Shown here: one piece after another, positions 12,601-26,026 of the stretch
How positions within the stretch are numbered: position 1 is the first letter of the stretch
How the letters are laid out: each line of letters begins with the position of its first letter
NCBI RefSeq assembly: GCF_030704535.1
Contig: NC_081810.1
Location: 1,116,501 to 1,180,500, forward strand
DNA: 64,000 nucleotides
Source: Vitis vinifera
Lineage: Eukaryota > Streptophyta > Magnoliopsida > Vitales > Vitaceae
Reading direction: 5' to 3'
The notes under the pieces: model-generated
What the model saw: the letters and a program-made list of their open reading frames with translations, nothing else
What the model was told of the DNA's origin: nothing
The model's database searches: none
Position numbers and translations under genes: made by a program

Positions 12601-15600
12601 TATATTTATGGTTTCGGCTTTTTTAAAGAGTGCAGTTACAATTAAAAGGTTGTTTTAGAGGCTCACAATTGTAACTCTTTTTATTCGTTTTGATTAGTGG
12701 ATTGTTGAATGTTGGTATAATCCATGGACATAGAAATCACATTGATCGTCAAAACACTTTAAAAATCTTATATTTTTCTTTATTTTATATTTGTTTGTGT
12801 GCATGATTCGGTTAACAAAAACACCATCATTATGCTTTTATTTTTATAAGATTTTTTTTTTTTAATTTTCAAACTATCACCGCAAGCTTTCCTTCAAGTG
12901 TTACACTAATCATACTTTATATTTAATAAAATTAACAATACAATATGAGTATGATTATTTTTTGTCATTTTCTTTTACATTTTTTATAGCATTCATTTGA
13001 TACGACACATTCTCCATTGATTTATTATGATGCTTGTGATTCAATATTTAAATTTACGTCTAATATTAATAATACTTAATAGTGTTAAATATTAGTTTGT
13101 TTGTTTTTTTTAGTATTTTATTTATATTAGGCATTAAAAAAGTAAAGAAAAATCAACATATTACTTTTTTTTATTTAGAAAAAGTTAAATATTTTGATTT
13201 TTTCTATTTGATAAAAAATTTATAATAAGTCATAAAAAAGTAAAAAAATAAAATAAATAAACAACCTAAAGTCTAAAAACAAATTAATTTTAACAAAAAG
13301 TTTAAAAAAAAAAACAAACATCCACTAACTTTCTTATTATTGGATTTTATTTTTAGAACATTATCCTTATGTCTTTCTCTTTCTAACAAATATCACTCAA
13401 AGGATATTATTTTATTTTCTCCTTCAAAATGAAATATGCAAGCGAATACTTTAGATTATAATACAAGCAACAATACAACTTTAGCATAATTATTTCTTAT
13501 CATTTTCTTCACAACACCTATTCAAGATATAAAATGAGGCTTATGATATAAGGTTTAGATTTGAACTCCATTATTGATATAAAGTTGGGTGATTGACTAA
13601 CTTTCTTGAAACATCATCATGGTATTCATTTGTTATTTTATTTTCAAAACATTATCACCCTATGTACCTTTTTCTTAAAAGATAATTGTTGCAAGTACAA
13701 TTATTGCTTGAATTTGATTTTATTTTCTTCTTATATAGCTATTTCTCATCATTTTCTTTTGAATTTTTGTAATTTTCATTTAAATATGAAGATATGGATA
13801 TGGTCATAATTTTACTTCAATTATTTGTATTTCAACATTCATTTTAACTTGATCTTTAACGATTTGTATCTAACCGTATAAATCTTGTTTATTCTAGACC
13901 TAAAAGGATTCTCATACCTCTAAAATATATCAACATGATTAAAAATAGTTCATACTTATATGAATCAAGACCTTTCTTCCCTATTCGACGTAGGATATCA
14001 CACATAATCAATCATATTTCAACAATTTTCATAATAAATAAAATCATTAATTAATTTTAAAACACAACTCAAATATAAATTATTTTTATGATTAACACTT
14101 CACTACTTCATTTCATTAGCACCAATTAATTCTTCTTATTTAATTTTTTTTTTCTCTTACTTTTTTCTTTTTAATTCTTTATAGTCAACACCTTTCTCTC
14201 TAGTGCTTCTTATTTTTGTCGTTGCACATTGTTCGAGCAAAACTTAGTGTTTTTATGAAGTGTTCTCCTCTTATGACCTTTGAGTATTTGTTAATCAACA
14301 CATGGTGTTGACCCTATTATGAATTTGTTTTTTTAATTAGTTTTTAAAATTTTTTATTTTAAATTATTGATTGTCTTTCAAAATATTATAATAGAAACTT
14401 AAGGAGTGGTATCAACACTAATTGTTTATCACAAGTAAAACACACATGGTTAGTGTGTTTAATATTTATTATTATTATTTTTTAATTAAAATTATTTTTT
14501 GAATTATTTTTAAAGCAAAAAAAAGTTATACAAGTATGCATCTTGAGAAATAAATTCAAAAATTAAACTTAATACCAAATTATCTTGATATACTCATAAA
14601 AATTCACTTGAAACTTTAATTTTATAAAGTCGTAGTAACATTTATCCTAATTGTTGGTCCTACAAAGGTAAATTCAAGGGATATTAGTTTAGTCTTCTTC
14701 CTTACATCACTTAAATATTTGAAGGCTTAAATGTTAAGACCTTTGATTTATTATTACAAGACATTGTTGCTAATCCTAGTTTGAGCCTTATTGAAATAAA
14801 TTTTTTAAATAACACATGTTACATAAATAATTTTAACTTAAAAATAAAATATTATAATTTAAATTAATATTAAACTCAATATTAAAACTAAATTTAAATT
14901 ATCTCGATATATTCTTATAAACCCATTTGAAACTTTAATTTTAGAAAATCACAATAATAAGGTGAGATATTTATCCCAATTGTCAATCTCACGTCAACAT
15001 GAGCTTTTCTATCCGACATGACTTAAACATTAAAAGACTTAAATGTCTAGACCTATGATTTATTATCAAAGGACATTGCTACTTGGGAAGAAGATTGAAA
15101 TGAAAGTTTTAAATAGCACATGCTACAAGAATAACTATATTTTTTCTAAAAAAAAATTCAACTATGATGATTATTAGAAGGGAAAAAGAAATTTAAGATA
15201 GTAGCTAGGTATTGATTGACCATATGAATTGAATATGATAAAATATGATGTCATTATTTTTGTCACTATACCTAAAAGGAAAAAAAAATGTAAGAGTATT
15301 TTTTATAATATTTTTTAAATCAATTCACAAAAATTACTTGTTGAAAAACAATTCTCAATTGTTCTTAAGAACAAAATTATGGTTATTCGGTAATACAAAA
15401 TTATTCATATTGTTAGTTGTTTCTTATAATACTCTAAAAACCAAAAAACAAAAAAAAAAAACCTCAAATTTATTTTAAAACTCAAAGACAAGTTAGTTTT
15501 CATTACTTCCAAAATAAATTAGACTTAAAAGTCTAAATTAACTTATATCCAACTGATTATCTAAATAAAATAATATCGATCTTAAATAAGGTTGGTTTGA

Positions 15601-15845
15601 TTCTATTTATTCATCATTAAAAAGTTTATTAAATTTTAACTTAATTATAAATTAATTATTTCAATTAGGCCGATTTTCCTTAAAAATCAAAATGAAATTA
15701 TATCTTTTTCACTCATATTATTAATTTAATAAAAATTAATTAATTTTTTAACATTGGTAATTTTAATTATAACATTTGGGAAATGTTAAAATGACTGAAA
15801 TACAAATTTAGTTTTTTAAATATGTATGGTAAAGTTTAGATCATT
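9660..15845. other. AT-rich gene-free stretch
   Basis: Over 6 kb without a supportable gene. It contains a (TA)n tract at about 10158-10180 and many A/T homopolymers. Several diffuse families of 'ttttaaaa'-type words recur but no element ends could be defined. Confidence 0.5.
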
Positions 15846-17366
15846 GAAATAGGTATAAGCAAATAATATTAAGATGCAAAATATGCAAAATTACAAATAA
15901 ATAGGAGTATGATACAAATAATAAGACTTGAAAATCTAGATGTGGCTCCACCTAATTGATGGTATTTTTTTAGTAAACCATGAACGTGCATGATTCTAAC
16001 ATTTATGTTCTGTCACATACTTGGGTTTTTCTTAAGCTTACGCAATAGGTGGCTTTGAAACGAGTCAAGGTCAAACTATTAATAGGGTCTGTTATTTTTT
16101 TTTTCTTTACCTCACGTGCATCATTGACAAATATGACTAAGGAATGAGATCTCGTGAAAAGTCAAAAGTCAAACGCAAACTTTGATTTGTTTTGAACCAT
16201 AACACTTTTCTTAATTAGACCTTTTGTGACATAGATGGGATGTAGAGGAAAGAAAAACCTAGCTGATCAATTTGGATCGTTACCTTCTTTCAAACTATTG
16301 CTAGGTGGGATGAGAAGAAAGTGAATTCAAAATGGGTTTCTATTTTTCCATATAAAATTTTAAAAAAAAAATTAAAAAATGTCTTATGTTGTTACTAAGA
16401 AAAAACTCAAAAATGAGATAATTTAAAATCTCAATCTTGAAATAGGTACAAGCAAATAATATTAAGATGCAAAATATGCAAAATTACAAATAAATAGGAG
16501 TATGATACAAATATGAGACTTGAAAATCTAGATGTGGCTCCACCTAATTGATGGTATTTTTTTAGTAAACCATGAACGTGCATGATTCTAACATTTATGT
16601 TCTGTCACATACTTGGGTTTTTCTTAAGCTTACGCAATAGGTGGCTTTGAAACGAGTTGAGGTCAAACTATTAATAGGGTCTGTTATTTTTTTTTTCTTT
16701 ACCTCACGTGCATCATTGATAAATGTGACTAAGGAATGAGATCTTGTGAAAAGTCAAAAGTCAAAGGCAAACTTTGATTTGCTTTGAACCATAATACTTT
16801 TCTTAATTAGACCTTTTGTGACATAGATGGGATGTAGAGGAAAGAAAAACCTAGCTGATCAATTTGGATCGTTACCTTCTTTTCAAACTATTGCTAGGTG
16901 GGATGAGAAGAAAGTGAATTCAAAATGGGTTTCTATTTTTCCATATAAAATTTTTAAAAAAATTAAAAAATGTCTTATGTTGTTACTAAGAAAAAACTCA
17001 AAAATGAGATAATTTAAAATCCCAATCTTGAAATAGGTACAAACAAATAATATTAAGATGCAAAATATGCAAAATTACAAATAAATAAGAGTATGATACA
17101 AATAATGAGACTTGAAAATCTATATTTGGCTCCACCTAATTGATGGTATTTTTTTAGTAAACCATGAACGTGCATGATTCTAACATTTATGTTTTATTAC
17201 GTACTTAGGTTTTTCTTAAGCTTACATAATGGGTGGCTTTTAAACGAGTCAAGGTCAAGCTATTAATAGGATCTGTTATTTTTTTTCTTTACCTCATGTG
17301 TATCATTGACAAATGTGACTAAGGAATGGATCTCACGAAAAGTCAAAAGTCAAACATAAACTTTGA
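15846..17366. repeat. Tandem repeat, 2.6 copies of about 592 bp
   Basis: Units begin GAAATAGGTA(T/C)AAGCAAATA at 15846, 16439 and, slightly altered, 17030 (periods 593 and 591). The third copy stops matching at about 17366. Copies are nearly identical over most of their length. Each of the first two units contains a G-box CACGTG (16113, 16705); in the third that word is changed. A 61-codon frame inside unit 2 is interrupted in unit 1 and is not treated as a gene. Confidence 0.9.
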
Positions 17367-18897
17367 AAACTAATCCAAAGATAAGTGAAAGGTCAATGAC
17401 CAAATATCTTTATTTTAAAAATGATAAAAATAAGCAGAAATTGAACTCATATTGTTAGTGTTGGTGACATTGCTAAAAGCTAACAAAAGTGGGCCACTAG
17501 GGCCCATAGATCAACACAATACCTCAATTGGGCCTTTGATGATCATATGGATGATGAGCCCAAAAGATGAAGGGCTATTGGGCTTGGAGTTATGGTCAGG
17601 CTTAGTACAGGGGCCTAAAAAGGTTCAGGCCAACAGCCACCCTCAATTTAGGTTTTTGGTAGACTTGAGTATGTAATAAACACTCCATCAATATCTTTTT
17701 CCTTAACTAATAAGAAAGAGCCCAATTTAAGAATAAAAAAATGTTCGATGGAAAATCAAAACTTTCTATCACCTTTAAAGATTAAATTAACTAAATATCA
17801 CAAAGTAAAAAAGCTTAGACTATGTTTGGTTTTCAAAAAATTTGAGAGAAAATGCACAAAAAAATAAAAAATAAAAAAATAAATTTAAATTAAATGAGTT
17901 ATTTTTACATCATACTTCAAACTTATTTTACTTATTTTAAATATTTATATAAAAAATAAATAATTTAAAAATAGATAAGTTTTTAATTTTAATTATATTT
18001 GATTTTTTCTCATATTTTCCAATGTAAAACCAAACATGTAAAAATTATTTCTCTAAACATTTTTTTTTACTTTTCAAGAGCCAAACAAACCCTTAAGTAT
18101 TTAATCATTGCCATGGATAGATGATTTACTTTAAGCTTTCTTTGATGTCCAATTGTCAATCAATAATGATTAATTGGTAATATATTAATATAACTTTTAC
18201 CATCAAACAAGTAAAATAATTCTATCATCAATATTTTTTAAGATTCCTTGACAATGGATTTTCTCTCCATCCAAACATATGCCAAGAAGTTTCAATTTTA
18301 ATTCTATTATTTCCCTTTCCTTGTAAGAATTAGAAGGCTTAAACCCTAAAATTGATGCTCAATTCATGATGACAAAGATTTGAGTCATCCTCTTTCCTTT
18401 TAAAACCCTAACTTGAAATTTGCTCCAACTTTGGACACTCTACCAATCACTACAAGCCAAAAAAGAAAACAGTAGTTTTCACCCAAGAAAATCTTCAATC
18501 ACAAGCATTAAATGGTAAAATGACAATTTAACCCTTCTCTGATGGTTGTCTTCCCACCCATAAAATTTATTTTCTCATCCACCAATCTTTTTTTCTTTAA
18601 TTTTAAAATTATCATTATGTAAATAGATCAAAACACTCCCTTTGTTTTTTGCACACGGTTTATTTACCAATATATTCAAAAACATTTAAAAATAATAATT
18701 TTTAAAAAATAGTTCTTAAAAAGAATTTTTAATTAATTTCAGGAATAAATTCCTATTTGACAGTTCAAATATATAGATTATAAAAAAAATTATATTTTTA
18801 ATTAATCATTAACATTATGTAAAAATACTTCAAAATACCTTAATTTAAAAAATATATATTATCAGAACAAATTTGAATAAAAGCATTTTTTTTGTAA

Positions 18898-18931
<34 letters not shown>

Positions 18932-19150
18932 CAAATATGGTCTCTAAATCACTAAAAACACTATCCGTTTTTTCTTTCATTATTTCATCATCCCTAAATA
19001 ATTTTATTTTTTTTATAAAAAAAAGCATATATTTTTAAAGCAAAAATTTGAAAACAAAATGGTGTGGAGAGGTATTTCAATTGAAGCTTAAAAGAAATGG
19101 AATCTTCATAATGAAATAGAAGCTTGAAAATGACGTAATTTTTGTGTCAT
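17367..19150. other. Intergenic and distal flank of D1
   Basis: No gene. The part 18240-18560 is duplicated at about 22240-22560 upstream of D2 (shared words such as CAAACACATGCCAAGAAGT and GATGCTCAATTCAT), so it is the left part of the ancestral duplication unit. A (TA)n tract lies at about 18898-18932. Confidence 0.6.
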
Positions 19151-19204
19151 AGGAGATGAAAAAGATGGCCCTGGATGTAATTTCCCTTTCTGTGTATGAT
19201 GAAG

Positions 19205-19510
19205 GCTTTTGGGCCCACCACTTTAAACTCTATGGCCCACTGCCTCACCGTCCAGAAAAGTTAGGCCCAACTACTCTACCCTTGTCTTTCTTCAAGAACC
19301 CACGCCATTCCAAGTGGCTTGTAAATTACCCAAAACAACCGAGGGCCTCAGGCACAAAACCCCATGAAATGGGTGGGTATTTAGGTCATTTTTACTCAAA
19401 AGATTCTCCATTGTGATGTTTCTTGTAAAGTTGGTAGCTATAATGACTTGAAATTAAAAAATAAATGCTGGGCCTTATTGTATAGGATATGACCACTCGA
19501 TTTATATATA
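19205..19510 (+). promoter_or_regulatory. D1 promoter: GGCCCA-type sites, conserved block, TATA box
   Basis: TGGGCCCACC at about 19209, GGCCCACT near 19234 and AGGCCCAAC near 19263 resemble site II/TCP-type elements and recur upstream of the other array genes. The conserved block containing CCCCATGAAATGGGTGGG runs to about 19395. The TATA box TTTATATATA is at 19501-19510, 38 bp before the start codon. Confidence 0.6.
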
Positions 19511-19548
19511 GAGTCCAATTTTATGTTGAAAGAGGGTACATTGTCACC

Positions 19549-20133
19549 ATGGCTAGAGTTTTCTTCATTTTGCCTTTCTATCTTAGCTTCTTCATCTTTC
19601 TTATCTTCTCTTATGCCGCAATTCCAATTCTTGGGGATGAATACAGCTATGTCAAGCAGGTTGATCCTAAGAAAATGGGGATGAGGAAGGAAAAGCTAAG
19701 TCATTTTCGATTTTATTGGCACGATATTGTGAGTGGTCCTAATCCAAGCTCAATTCAAGTAGTTTCACCTCCTACAAACTCAACAACTGCATTTGGTTTG
19801 ATAAATATGATTGATAATCCTTTAACTGTTGGGCCTAAATTAAGCTCAAAAATGGTTGGAAAGGCTCAAGGACTTTACACGTCTGCATCGCAAGAAGAAA
19901 TTGGATTGTTGATGATTATGAACTTTGCATTCATTGATGACAAGTATAATGGTAGCACATTTACTGTATTGGGTCGGAACACAGTACTTTCTAAGGTGAG
20001 AGAGATGTCAGTGATCGGCGGTAGTGGACTTTTCCGATTTGCTAAAGGCTATGTTCAAGTAAAAACTTACACATTCAATAGCACCACAAAAGATGCCACG
20101 ATTGAGTATAATGCTTATGTTTTGCATTATTAA
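19549..20133 (+). CDS. Dirigent protein D1 (DIR-b/d type)
   Basis: 194-residue secreted protein, one exon. Residues 1-29 are a hydrophobic signal peptide ([20 protein letters not shown]...), with cleavage expected just before DEYSYV. The dirigent beta-barrel domain fills the rest: YWHDIVSG with conserved Asp59, the [10 protein letters not shown] strand, [21 protein letters not shown], then [14 protein letters not shown], and the C-terminus EYNAYVLHY. Known dirigent proteins act in the apoplast and give stereocontrol to coupling or cyclisation of phenolic intermediates. Pinoresinol-forming DIR-a proteins have GTGDF at the position of GSGLF here, so D1 is better placed in DIR-b/d, whose substrates vary. 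NST and NGS sequons suggest N-glycosylation. The start is the ATG at 19549, in the same sequence context as in all eight genes; an in-frame ATG 60 bp upstream lies before the TATA box. A candidate poly(A) signal is AATAAA at 20298. Closest relative in the window is D2. Confidence 0.95.
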   Translation: MARVFFILPFYLSFFIFLIFSYAAIPILGDEYSYVKQVDPKKMGMRKEKLSHFRFYWHDIVSGPNPSSIQVVSPPTNSTTAFGLINMIDNPLTVGPKLSSKMVGKAQGLYTSASQEEIGLLMIMNFAFIDDKYNGSTFTVLGRNTVLSKVREMSVIGGSGLFRFAKGYVQVKTYTFNSTTKDATIEYNAYVLHY

Positions 20134-21096
20134 ACCTTTTTTTTTTCTAAGATTTTTTTGTATTGTGTTGTGGCCCACTATTATGACAATTTAAATCATT
20201 ATGTTCCCACCATATGCTAAGTGGGGTCCTTTGATGTTGCTTAATTTAATTAAATCACGTATTTGAGTAGAAAAATTATTTTCTCAAAATATTTTGAAAT
20301 AAATTATATTTTGAATATCAGTACAAAAGTTTACTTTTTCCGTACCTACCAAAAAACACCACTAATTAAGTGGTATCTTATGCACATTTTCAAGTCTTAT
20401 TATTCATACTCAAGTTCCATTTGCCTTTACCCTTGTACCTTAGTCTCATTCATTCGTAGGCTTCAATTTCACGACCATATATATTCAATAGTTTAGATTT
20501 TTTGTTTTATAGGTACCATAGTGGTGGTACCTAAGCATTTTCCTTTGAATATAAATGGTTTGAGGATAAAGAGATTTAAGGTATTATATCTTAATTTTTG
20601 GAATAATTAATGTTTAAAAAATTAAAGATTTAAGTTATCGTATCTTAGTTTTTTTTAATTATTGATGTTCAAAAATTAATCTGCACTATTAAAACTTAAT
20701 CAAAAAATAAATTATCAAACATTCAAAAATTGATAATTTAAATTTTGTTTTAGATAATCTAAAATGTAAAAGGTTTCACCAAACAACTTCTTTGATGAGA
20801 TATTTAATTTTTCATTTAACAATAATCCTCATGTCCAAGCAAAGATCTCAAATGAACTTCTCTTGAGAAAGTAACACACCCCCTAAAATACAGGTCTACA
20901 CTAAAGCACAGTAAAACACACTAAACAAGAAGTCATATGAGTATAAATGACTTTATTACTCACACCATTGACACTAAGACTAAAGATAAAACGATATATT
21001 GAAGCTACCAAAACCAAAAGAAATAGGGTTTTTTAGTTGTTTATTTACTTTTTTACTTTCTCGTATTTCAAAAATATTATTATCAAATTGTGAAAT

Positions 21097-21186
21097 ATGT
21101 TTTAAAATGTTAAAATTTTGTTTAAAAATTAAAATAAAAGATGTTTTAAAATGTTAAAATTTTGTTTAAAAATTAAAATAAAAGAT
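21097..21186. repeat. Perfect two-copy tandem duplication, period 44 bp
   Basis: The unit beginning ATGTTTTAAAATGTTAAAAT at 21097 is repeated without change from 21141. The identity suggests a recent event. Confidence 0.9.
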
Positions 21187-22030
21187 AGGTCTTGTTTGGA
21201 CACACTTTTTGTTAGTTGCTTTTTAAAAACAAAAATAATAATAATAATAATTTTTATATGAAAAGAATAAACCTTTTTAGACTAATTTTATATCTTTTAA
21301 AATTACTTTAAATTTTTTTTTAAATATGAGGTGGTAAATATTGTTAATATCTTAACTCTTTATTTTTTAACCATTTTTAGAAATTATTATATATTCAATG
21401 TAAACGTATAAAAGTTCTTGCATTTTATATTGAAGTTATTACTGTTAAAAACGAAATAATAGAAAATGTATCCAAATCGACACTAGTACATAGAAACAAC
21501 ATAATTTCATCCTAATAGCAACTACTTTCATATTTAAATACAAATTAAACATTATACCAAATACAATTTTTACTACATATGAAATCCTTCAAATCTTCTA
21601 ACTTAAAAATTTACTATTAATAGCACACTCATACTAAGATGTGGAAAAATAAGCTTTACGGTAAATGAAATTTGGGTTTGGTAAACTCAAATATATAATA
21701 AATAGGTGATCGAGAAAAGAAATAAGTAAGAGTTCAATTCAAGTATATTCCCCTTAAACTAATAAGTAAGAGTCTAATTTAAGCATGGAACATTCTTGAT
21801 TATAAAACGTCAATCAAAAATCAAAACTTTCTACCACCTTTGAAGATTAAATTAACCAAATATCAAAAATAAAAATAAAAAGCTTATGGATTCATCACTG
21901 CCCTTGGTTGGTGATTTACTTTTTGGCTTTCTTTAATCCGTAGGCATTCATTAATTAGCAATATATTAATATGACTTTTTCATTAAACAAGTAGAATAAT
22001 TCCATTATCAATATCTTTTAAGATTTCCAC

Positions 22031-22375
22031 CAACTATAAGTAAATTAATATCTTTACTTTTCCCTCCTATGACAATGGGTTTTCTCCCAATCCAAACACA
22101 TGCCAAGAAGTTCCAATTTAAAATATATTAAACAATGTTTTTTTCCCTAAGAATTAGGAAACCTTAAACCCAAAAAGAATGAGTATGAACCCTCAACTTA
22201 CATTTGAATCAACTATAAGTAAATTAATATCTTTACTTGTCCTCCCTATGACAATGGATTTTCTCTCCATCCAAACACATGCCAAGAAGTCTCAATTTAA
22301 ACCTATTAAACAATGTTTCTTTTCCCTTTCCTTGTAAGAATTAGGAAACCTTAAACCCTAGAAGGGTTGCTCAAT
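22031..22375. repeat. Two-copy tandem duplication, period about 179 bp, upstream of D2
   Basis: Units begin CAACTATAAGTAAATTAATA at 22031 and 22210 and share the words CAAACACATGCCAAGAAGT and AGAATTAGGAAACCTTAAAC. D1's flank (about 18240-18350) has only one copy, so this is a D2-specific duplication in the distal flank. Confidence 0.85.
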
Positions 22376-23072
22376 TCATAGTGACAACGATTGAGTCATC
22401 CTCTTTCTTTTTAAATCCTCACTTGGCATTTGCTTCAATTGGATGCCCTGCCAATCACTATAAGCCAAAAAGGAAAATGGCAGGTTTCACTCAAAAATTC
22501 TTCACTCACAAGCATTAAACACTAGGATGACAATTGAACATTTCTCAGCTTTTTGTCTGAAGGTTGTATTCCCACTCAAAAAATTCATTTTCTTATCCAT
22601 TAAACTTTAAAAAAAAAAAAAATGCCATTGTGTAAATAGATGAAAATACTCCCTTTATTCTTTCCACCCAAATGAAGGGTTTATTTGACAATATATTCAA
22701 ATATAATTTTTAAAATAATTTTCAATTGCTTTAGGAATAAATTCCTACTTAGGAATTTATATATAGAAATTGTACAAAATAATTTTTATATTTTCAATTA
22801 TTTCTTAAAATATTATAAAAACAATACCTTAAAATATGTTCTAAAAAACCATTTTCAAAACAAGGTTTTAAAAAATTATTTTAAATAAATGGAATATTGG
22901 TAATGAAATAAAAGCTTCAAATGAAAAGTTTAAGGGTGAAGGGTTCAAATGAGAGAGAAAGTGTACTTATTTCTGGTGAATTTTGGGTTGGGTGGGTGAG
23001 AAAATAAAATTTTGGATTTAGCGGAAATGGAAAAGATGGGGCTGGATGTAATTTCCCTTTCTAGGCGTGATG

Positions 23073-23363
23073 TAGGCTTTTGGGCCCACCACTTTAAACA
23101 CTATGGCCCACTCCCGTACTGTCTAGAAAGGTTAGGCCCAACCACCCTTTCCAGGTATTCCTTCCCAGTGACTTGCAAATTACCCAAAACAACCAAGGGC
23201 CTAAGGCGCAAACCCCATGAAATGGATGGGCATTTTAGTCATTTTGAATAAAAAGCATCCCTGTGCTGTGCCTTGTGAAGATGGTAACTATCATGACTTG
23301 AATTTTTTAAAAAAAAATGGTGGGCCTTATTGTAAAGGATATGAACCACTCACTTTATATATA
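23073..23363 (+). promoter_or_regulatory. D2 promoter: GGCCCA-type sites, conserved block, TATA box
   Basis: TGGGCCCACC near 23081, GGCCCACT near 23106 and AGGCCCAACC near 23134 match D1 in order and spacing. The conserved block with CCCCATGAAATGGATGGGCA ends near 23245. TATA box TTTATATATAG at about 23355-23364, 37 bp before the start codon. A GGTAACTATCATGACTTG word between block and TATA is shared with most other genes. Confidence 0.6.
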
Positions 23364-23400
23364 GTCCAATTGTTGTTCTCAAAGAGAGTGCATTGTGGCC

Positions 23401-23988
23401 ATGGCTAGGGCTCTCTCCATTTCATCTTCCAACCTTTTCTTCTCCTTCATCTTTCTCATATTCTCTCATGCCACAATCCCAATTCTCGGGGAAGAATATA
23501 GCTATGTCAAGCGAGTCGATCCCAAGAAAATAGGGATGAGGAAGGAAAAGCTAAGTCATTTTCGATTTTACTGGCATGATAATGTTAGCGGCCGTAATCC
23601 GACCTCTATTCAAGTAGTTGCACCACCTACCAACTCAACGACTGCGTTTGGTTTGGTAAATATGATCGATAATCCATTAACCATTGAGCCTAAATTGAGC
23701 TCAAAAATGGTTGGAAAGGCTCAAGGGCTTTATACCTCTGCATCGCAAGAAGAAATTGGACTACTAATGATTATGAACTTTGCATTCTTTGATGGTAAGT
23801 ATAATGGTAGCACATTCACTGTATTAGGACGGAATACGGTATTTTCTAAAGTGAGGGAGATGTCAGTGATCAGTGGCAGTGGACTTTTCCGATTTGCTAG
23901 AGGTTATGTTGAACTTAAAACTTATTCGGTAAATTTAACCACAAGAGATGCTATAGTTGAGTATAATGCTTATGTTTTGCATTATTAA
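23401..23988 (+). CDS. Dirigent protein D2 (DIR-b/d type)
   Basis: 195 residues, single exon, closest to D1. Signal peptide residues 1-30 ([20 protein letters not shown]...), mature start near EEYSYV. Dirigent domain motifs: FYWHDNVSG with Asp60, [44 protein letters not shown] and a C-terminal EYNAYVLHY. One oddity: the glycine-rich turn before GSGLF reads VISGSG where every other array member has GGSG. The usual Pro in NPLT is kept. The coding start is the ATG at 23401 in the shared GCCATGGCTA context; a GTG two codons upstream is not a plausible eukaryotic start. Candidate poly(A) signal AATAAA at 24148. Function inferred by family: apoplastic stereocontrol of phenolic coupling or cyclisation, substrate unknown. 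Confidence 0.95.
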   Translation: MARALSISSSNLFFSFIFLIFSHATIPILGEEYSYVKRVDPKKIGMRKEKLSHFRFYWHDNVSGRNPTSIQVVAPPTNSTTAFGLVNMIDNPLTIEPKLSSKMVGKAQGLYTSASQEEIGLLMIMNFAFFDGKYNGSTFTVLGRNTVFSKVREMSVISGSGLFRFARGYVELKTYSVNLTTRDAIVEYNAYVLHY

Positions 23989-25740
23989 ACTTCTTTCCAT
24001 TTTTTCCAAGCTTTTGTTGAGCTTTGGCTGCTATTGTGACAACTTGAATCATTATGTTCCCACCATGTGCTAAGTGGGGCCCTTTGATGTTTGATTTAAT
24101 TAAATTATGTGTTTGAGTAGTATAATTGTTTTCTCAAAATATTTTTTAATAAATTTTGTTTTGAATAAAAGTGGTTCGAGGAGAAAGATTAAGGTATTCT
24201 ATCTCAATTTTTTGAATCACTAATGTTTAAAATTAATATTGACTATTAAAATTCAATCATAAAATTCATTATCACACATTCCAAATTTGATAGTTAAAAT
24301 TTTGGTTCAAAAAATCTAAAATGCAAAAGGTTTAGCAGTGATAATTCTGATCAATTTTGTAGTTTATTTTTTTAAATTGATAAGAAAATTTGGTTGATTA
24401 TAATCTCCAGGCAACTTTAGTATTCATTTTGGATTGATAAATGTTAGTCCATGATTCATCCTTTAATTTAATGAGCTTGAAGATACTAGGCCTTGACCTA
24501 GTATAGTGCCCTAAACTAAAAGGGTGACAATTCGTATTGTTGGGTCATAATCCAATCGAGAAAGGCTATATGTATATATTCAATAAAGTCTCTCCTAAAT
24601 CTTGAACTTCATGCACGGAGGTATAAATTTTTTATTTTTTCTATTTTTAAATATGAAATTATAGGTGCTAGATGTGGTTTATTCACTAAAACCATTATAT
24701 AATTTATGACATTGGTTTATTTTAATTTTGTATATAGACTATAAGGACCCATTTAGCCTTATTTTTTAAACTTGTTTTTAAAAACTAGTGAAAATAATTT
24801 ATACTTGTTCTTTAAAAATTGTTCTCTATTTTGCTTTATTTTTAAAAATTGTTTCTAAAGAATAACAATCAAACAATTTTAAAAAATTTTAAAAACAGTT
24901 CTCCATTTTAAAAAATAAAAAAACTGTTTTTAAATCATATGGCCAAATAAGCTCTAAAAGCCTTCAACCCTTAATATCTTTTAACTTAAAAATCTCACCA
25001 TTAGATAATATTCTCATTTTAGAAGATACAAATCACATGTTAGAAATAAACTAGAATCATATTATTATTTATTGTAATGAGATACACTTTATATCTTATT
25101 TGATGAAGCTTAAGAAATCATATACAAATTATTAATTAATTAATTAATTAATATTTTGTTAGTGTAACCTTATCATTATACAAATAAAATATTTTTATTA
25201 TTTTCATTTTCAAAATTTAAAAATTAAAGAAATCAAAAGAAAATTTCTTAATTTTTCAACTAATAAAATTCCTTTTATCAAAAAGAGAACATCAACAAAT
25301 TGTGAAGTTACATATTTTTATTTATTTTAATAGTCGATATTTTTTTAAGATGTATCAATTATTATGTACATTAAAATGCATTTAAAGGTGATTTTATTTG
25401 AAATATTTTTAATAAAAGTATTTTAAAAAAAATATTTTTAGAAAAATTAGTTATCAATTATGAAACATTATAAATAATTTTTTAGTTTTTAAAATATTTT
25501 CTAAAATTTTTAAATGTGGAAATTTTTTTAAGTTAAAAATATTTTCTAAAATGACTATGAAATGGAATCTTAATATTCTTACTAGTTCCTCCAAAATAAT
25601 GGAGTGTCTTTTTCCCACGTAAAACCTAGAAAACTCTGAACCCAAAATTTGATGCTCAGAACGACGTGGGCAAGGGGGAAGAATGAAAGTCAAGTCATTT
25701 TCTTTATTTTTAAAATCCTCATTTCAATTGGGTGGGTGTC
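23989..25740. other. D2-D3 intergenic region
   Basis: 3' flank of D2, then AT-rich DNA. About 24960-25310 (GCCTTCAACCCTTAATATC... through a TTAATTAA run) is duplicated at about 27645-27960 between D3 and D4 and in part near 30980-31100 after D4, marking successive array units. No gene. Confidence 0.6.
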
Positions 25741-25789
25741 ATACCTGGAAATTGCACCACACCTACCTTCACTAATGATAAAAGCACAA

Positions 25790-26026
25790 TTTTGGGCCCA
25801 CCACAACAAACATTAGGGCCCACTTTGATGGGGGCAGGCCTTATTTTCTAGAAAAAGTTAGCCCAACCACTCCATTGTCTGTCCATGATTTCCCACGTCC
25901 CATTAAAAAAAAGGCGTGCTATTCCAGGTCAATAAGACTTGCAAATTACCCAAAACCACCAAGGGCCCAAGGCACCGAACCCCATAAGATGGAGGGGCAT
26001 TTTGGTCATCTCGAAATATATATATA
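25790..26026 (+). promoter_or_regulatory. D3 promoter with TATA box directly after the conserved block
   Basis: TGGGCCCACCACAACAAAC near 25794, GGGCCCACTTTGATGG near 25814 and TAGCCCAACC near 25859 are followed by the block CCATAAGATGGAGGGGCATT ending near 26011. The TATA-like ATATATATATA is at 26016-26026. In the other seven genes about 80-140 bp separate block and TATA, including a 'ggcaactatgacttgg'-type word; D3 has almost nothing there. Confidence 0.6.

Larger units (their letters stand above)
20134..22900. other. D1-D2 intergenic region
   Basis: Holds the D1 3' flank (conserved words around CACCATATGCTAAGTGGGG), AT-rich filler and, from about 22000, the left part of the D2 duplication unit. 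No gene is supported; frames of 67-77 codons are low-complexity. Confidence 0.6.

Noticed and set aside
16827-17012. 61-codon frame in the 592-bp repeat
   Set aside because: The first repeat unit has the same DNA with the frame lost; no motif or signal of coding selection.
17452-17676. 74-codon frame with a GGCCCA-rich sequence
   Set aside because: Looks like promoter-type DNA; no recognisable domain and no paralogous conservation.
19156-19416. 86-codon frame upstream of D1, with a similar one at 23012-23251 upstream of D2
   Set aside because: The similarity comes from the duplicated promoter block. The matching DNA upstream of D3-D8 does not keep the frame, and the stretch holds GGCCCA promoter words.
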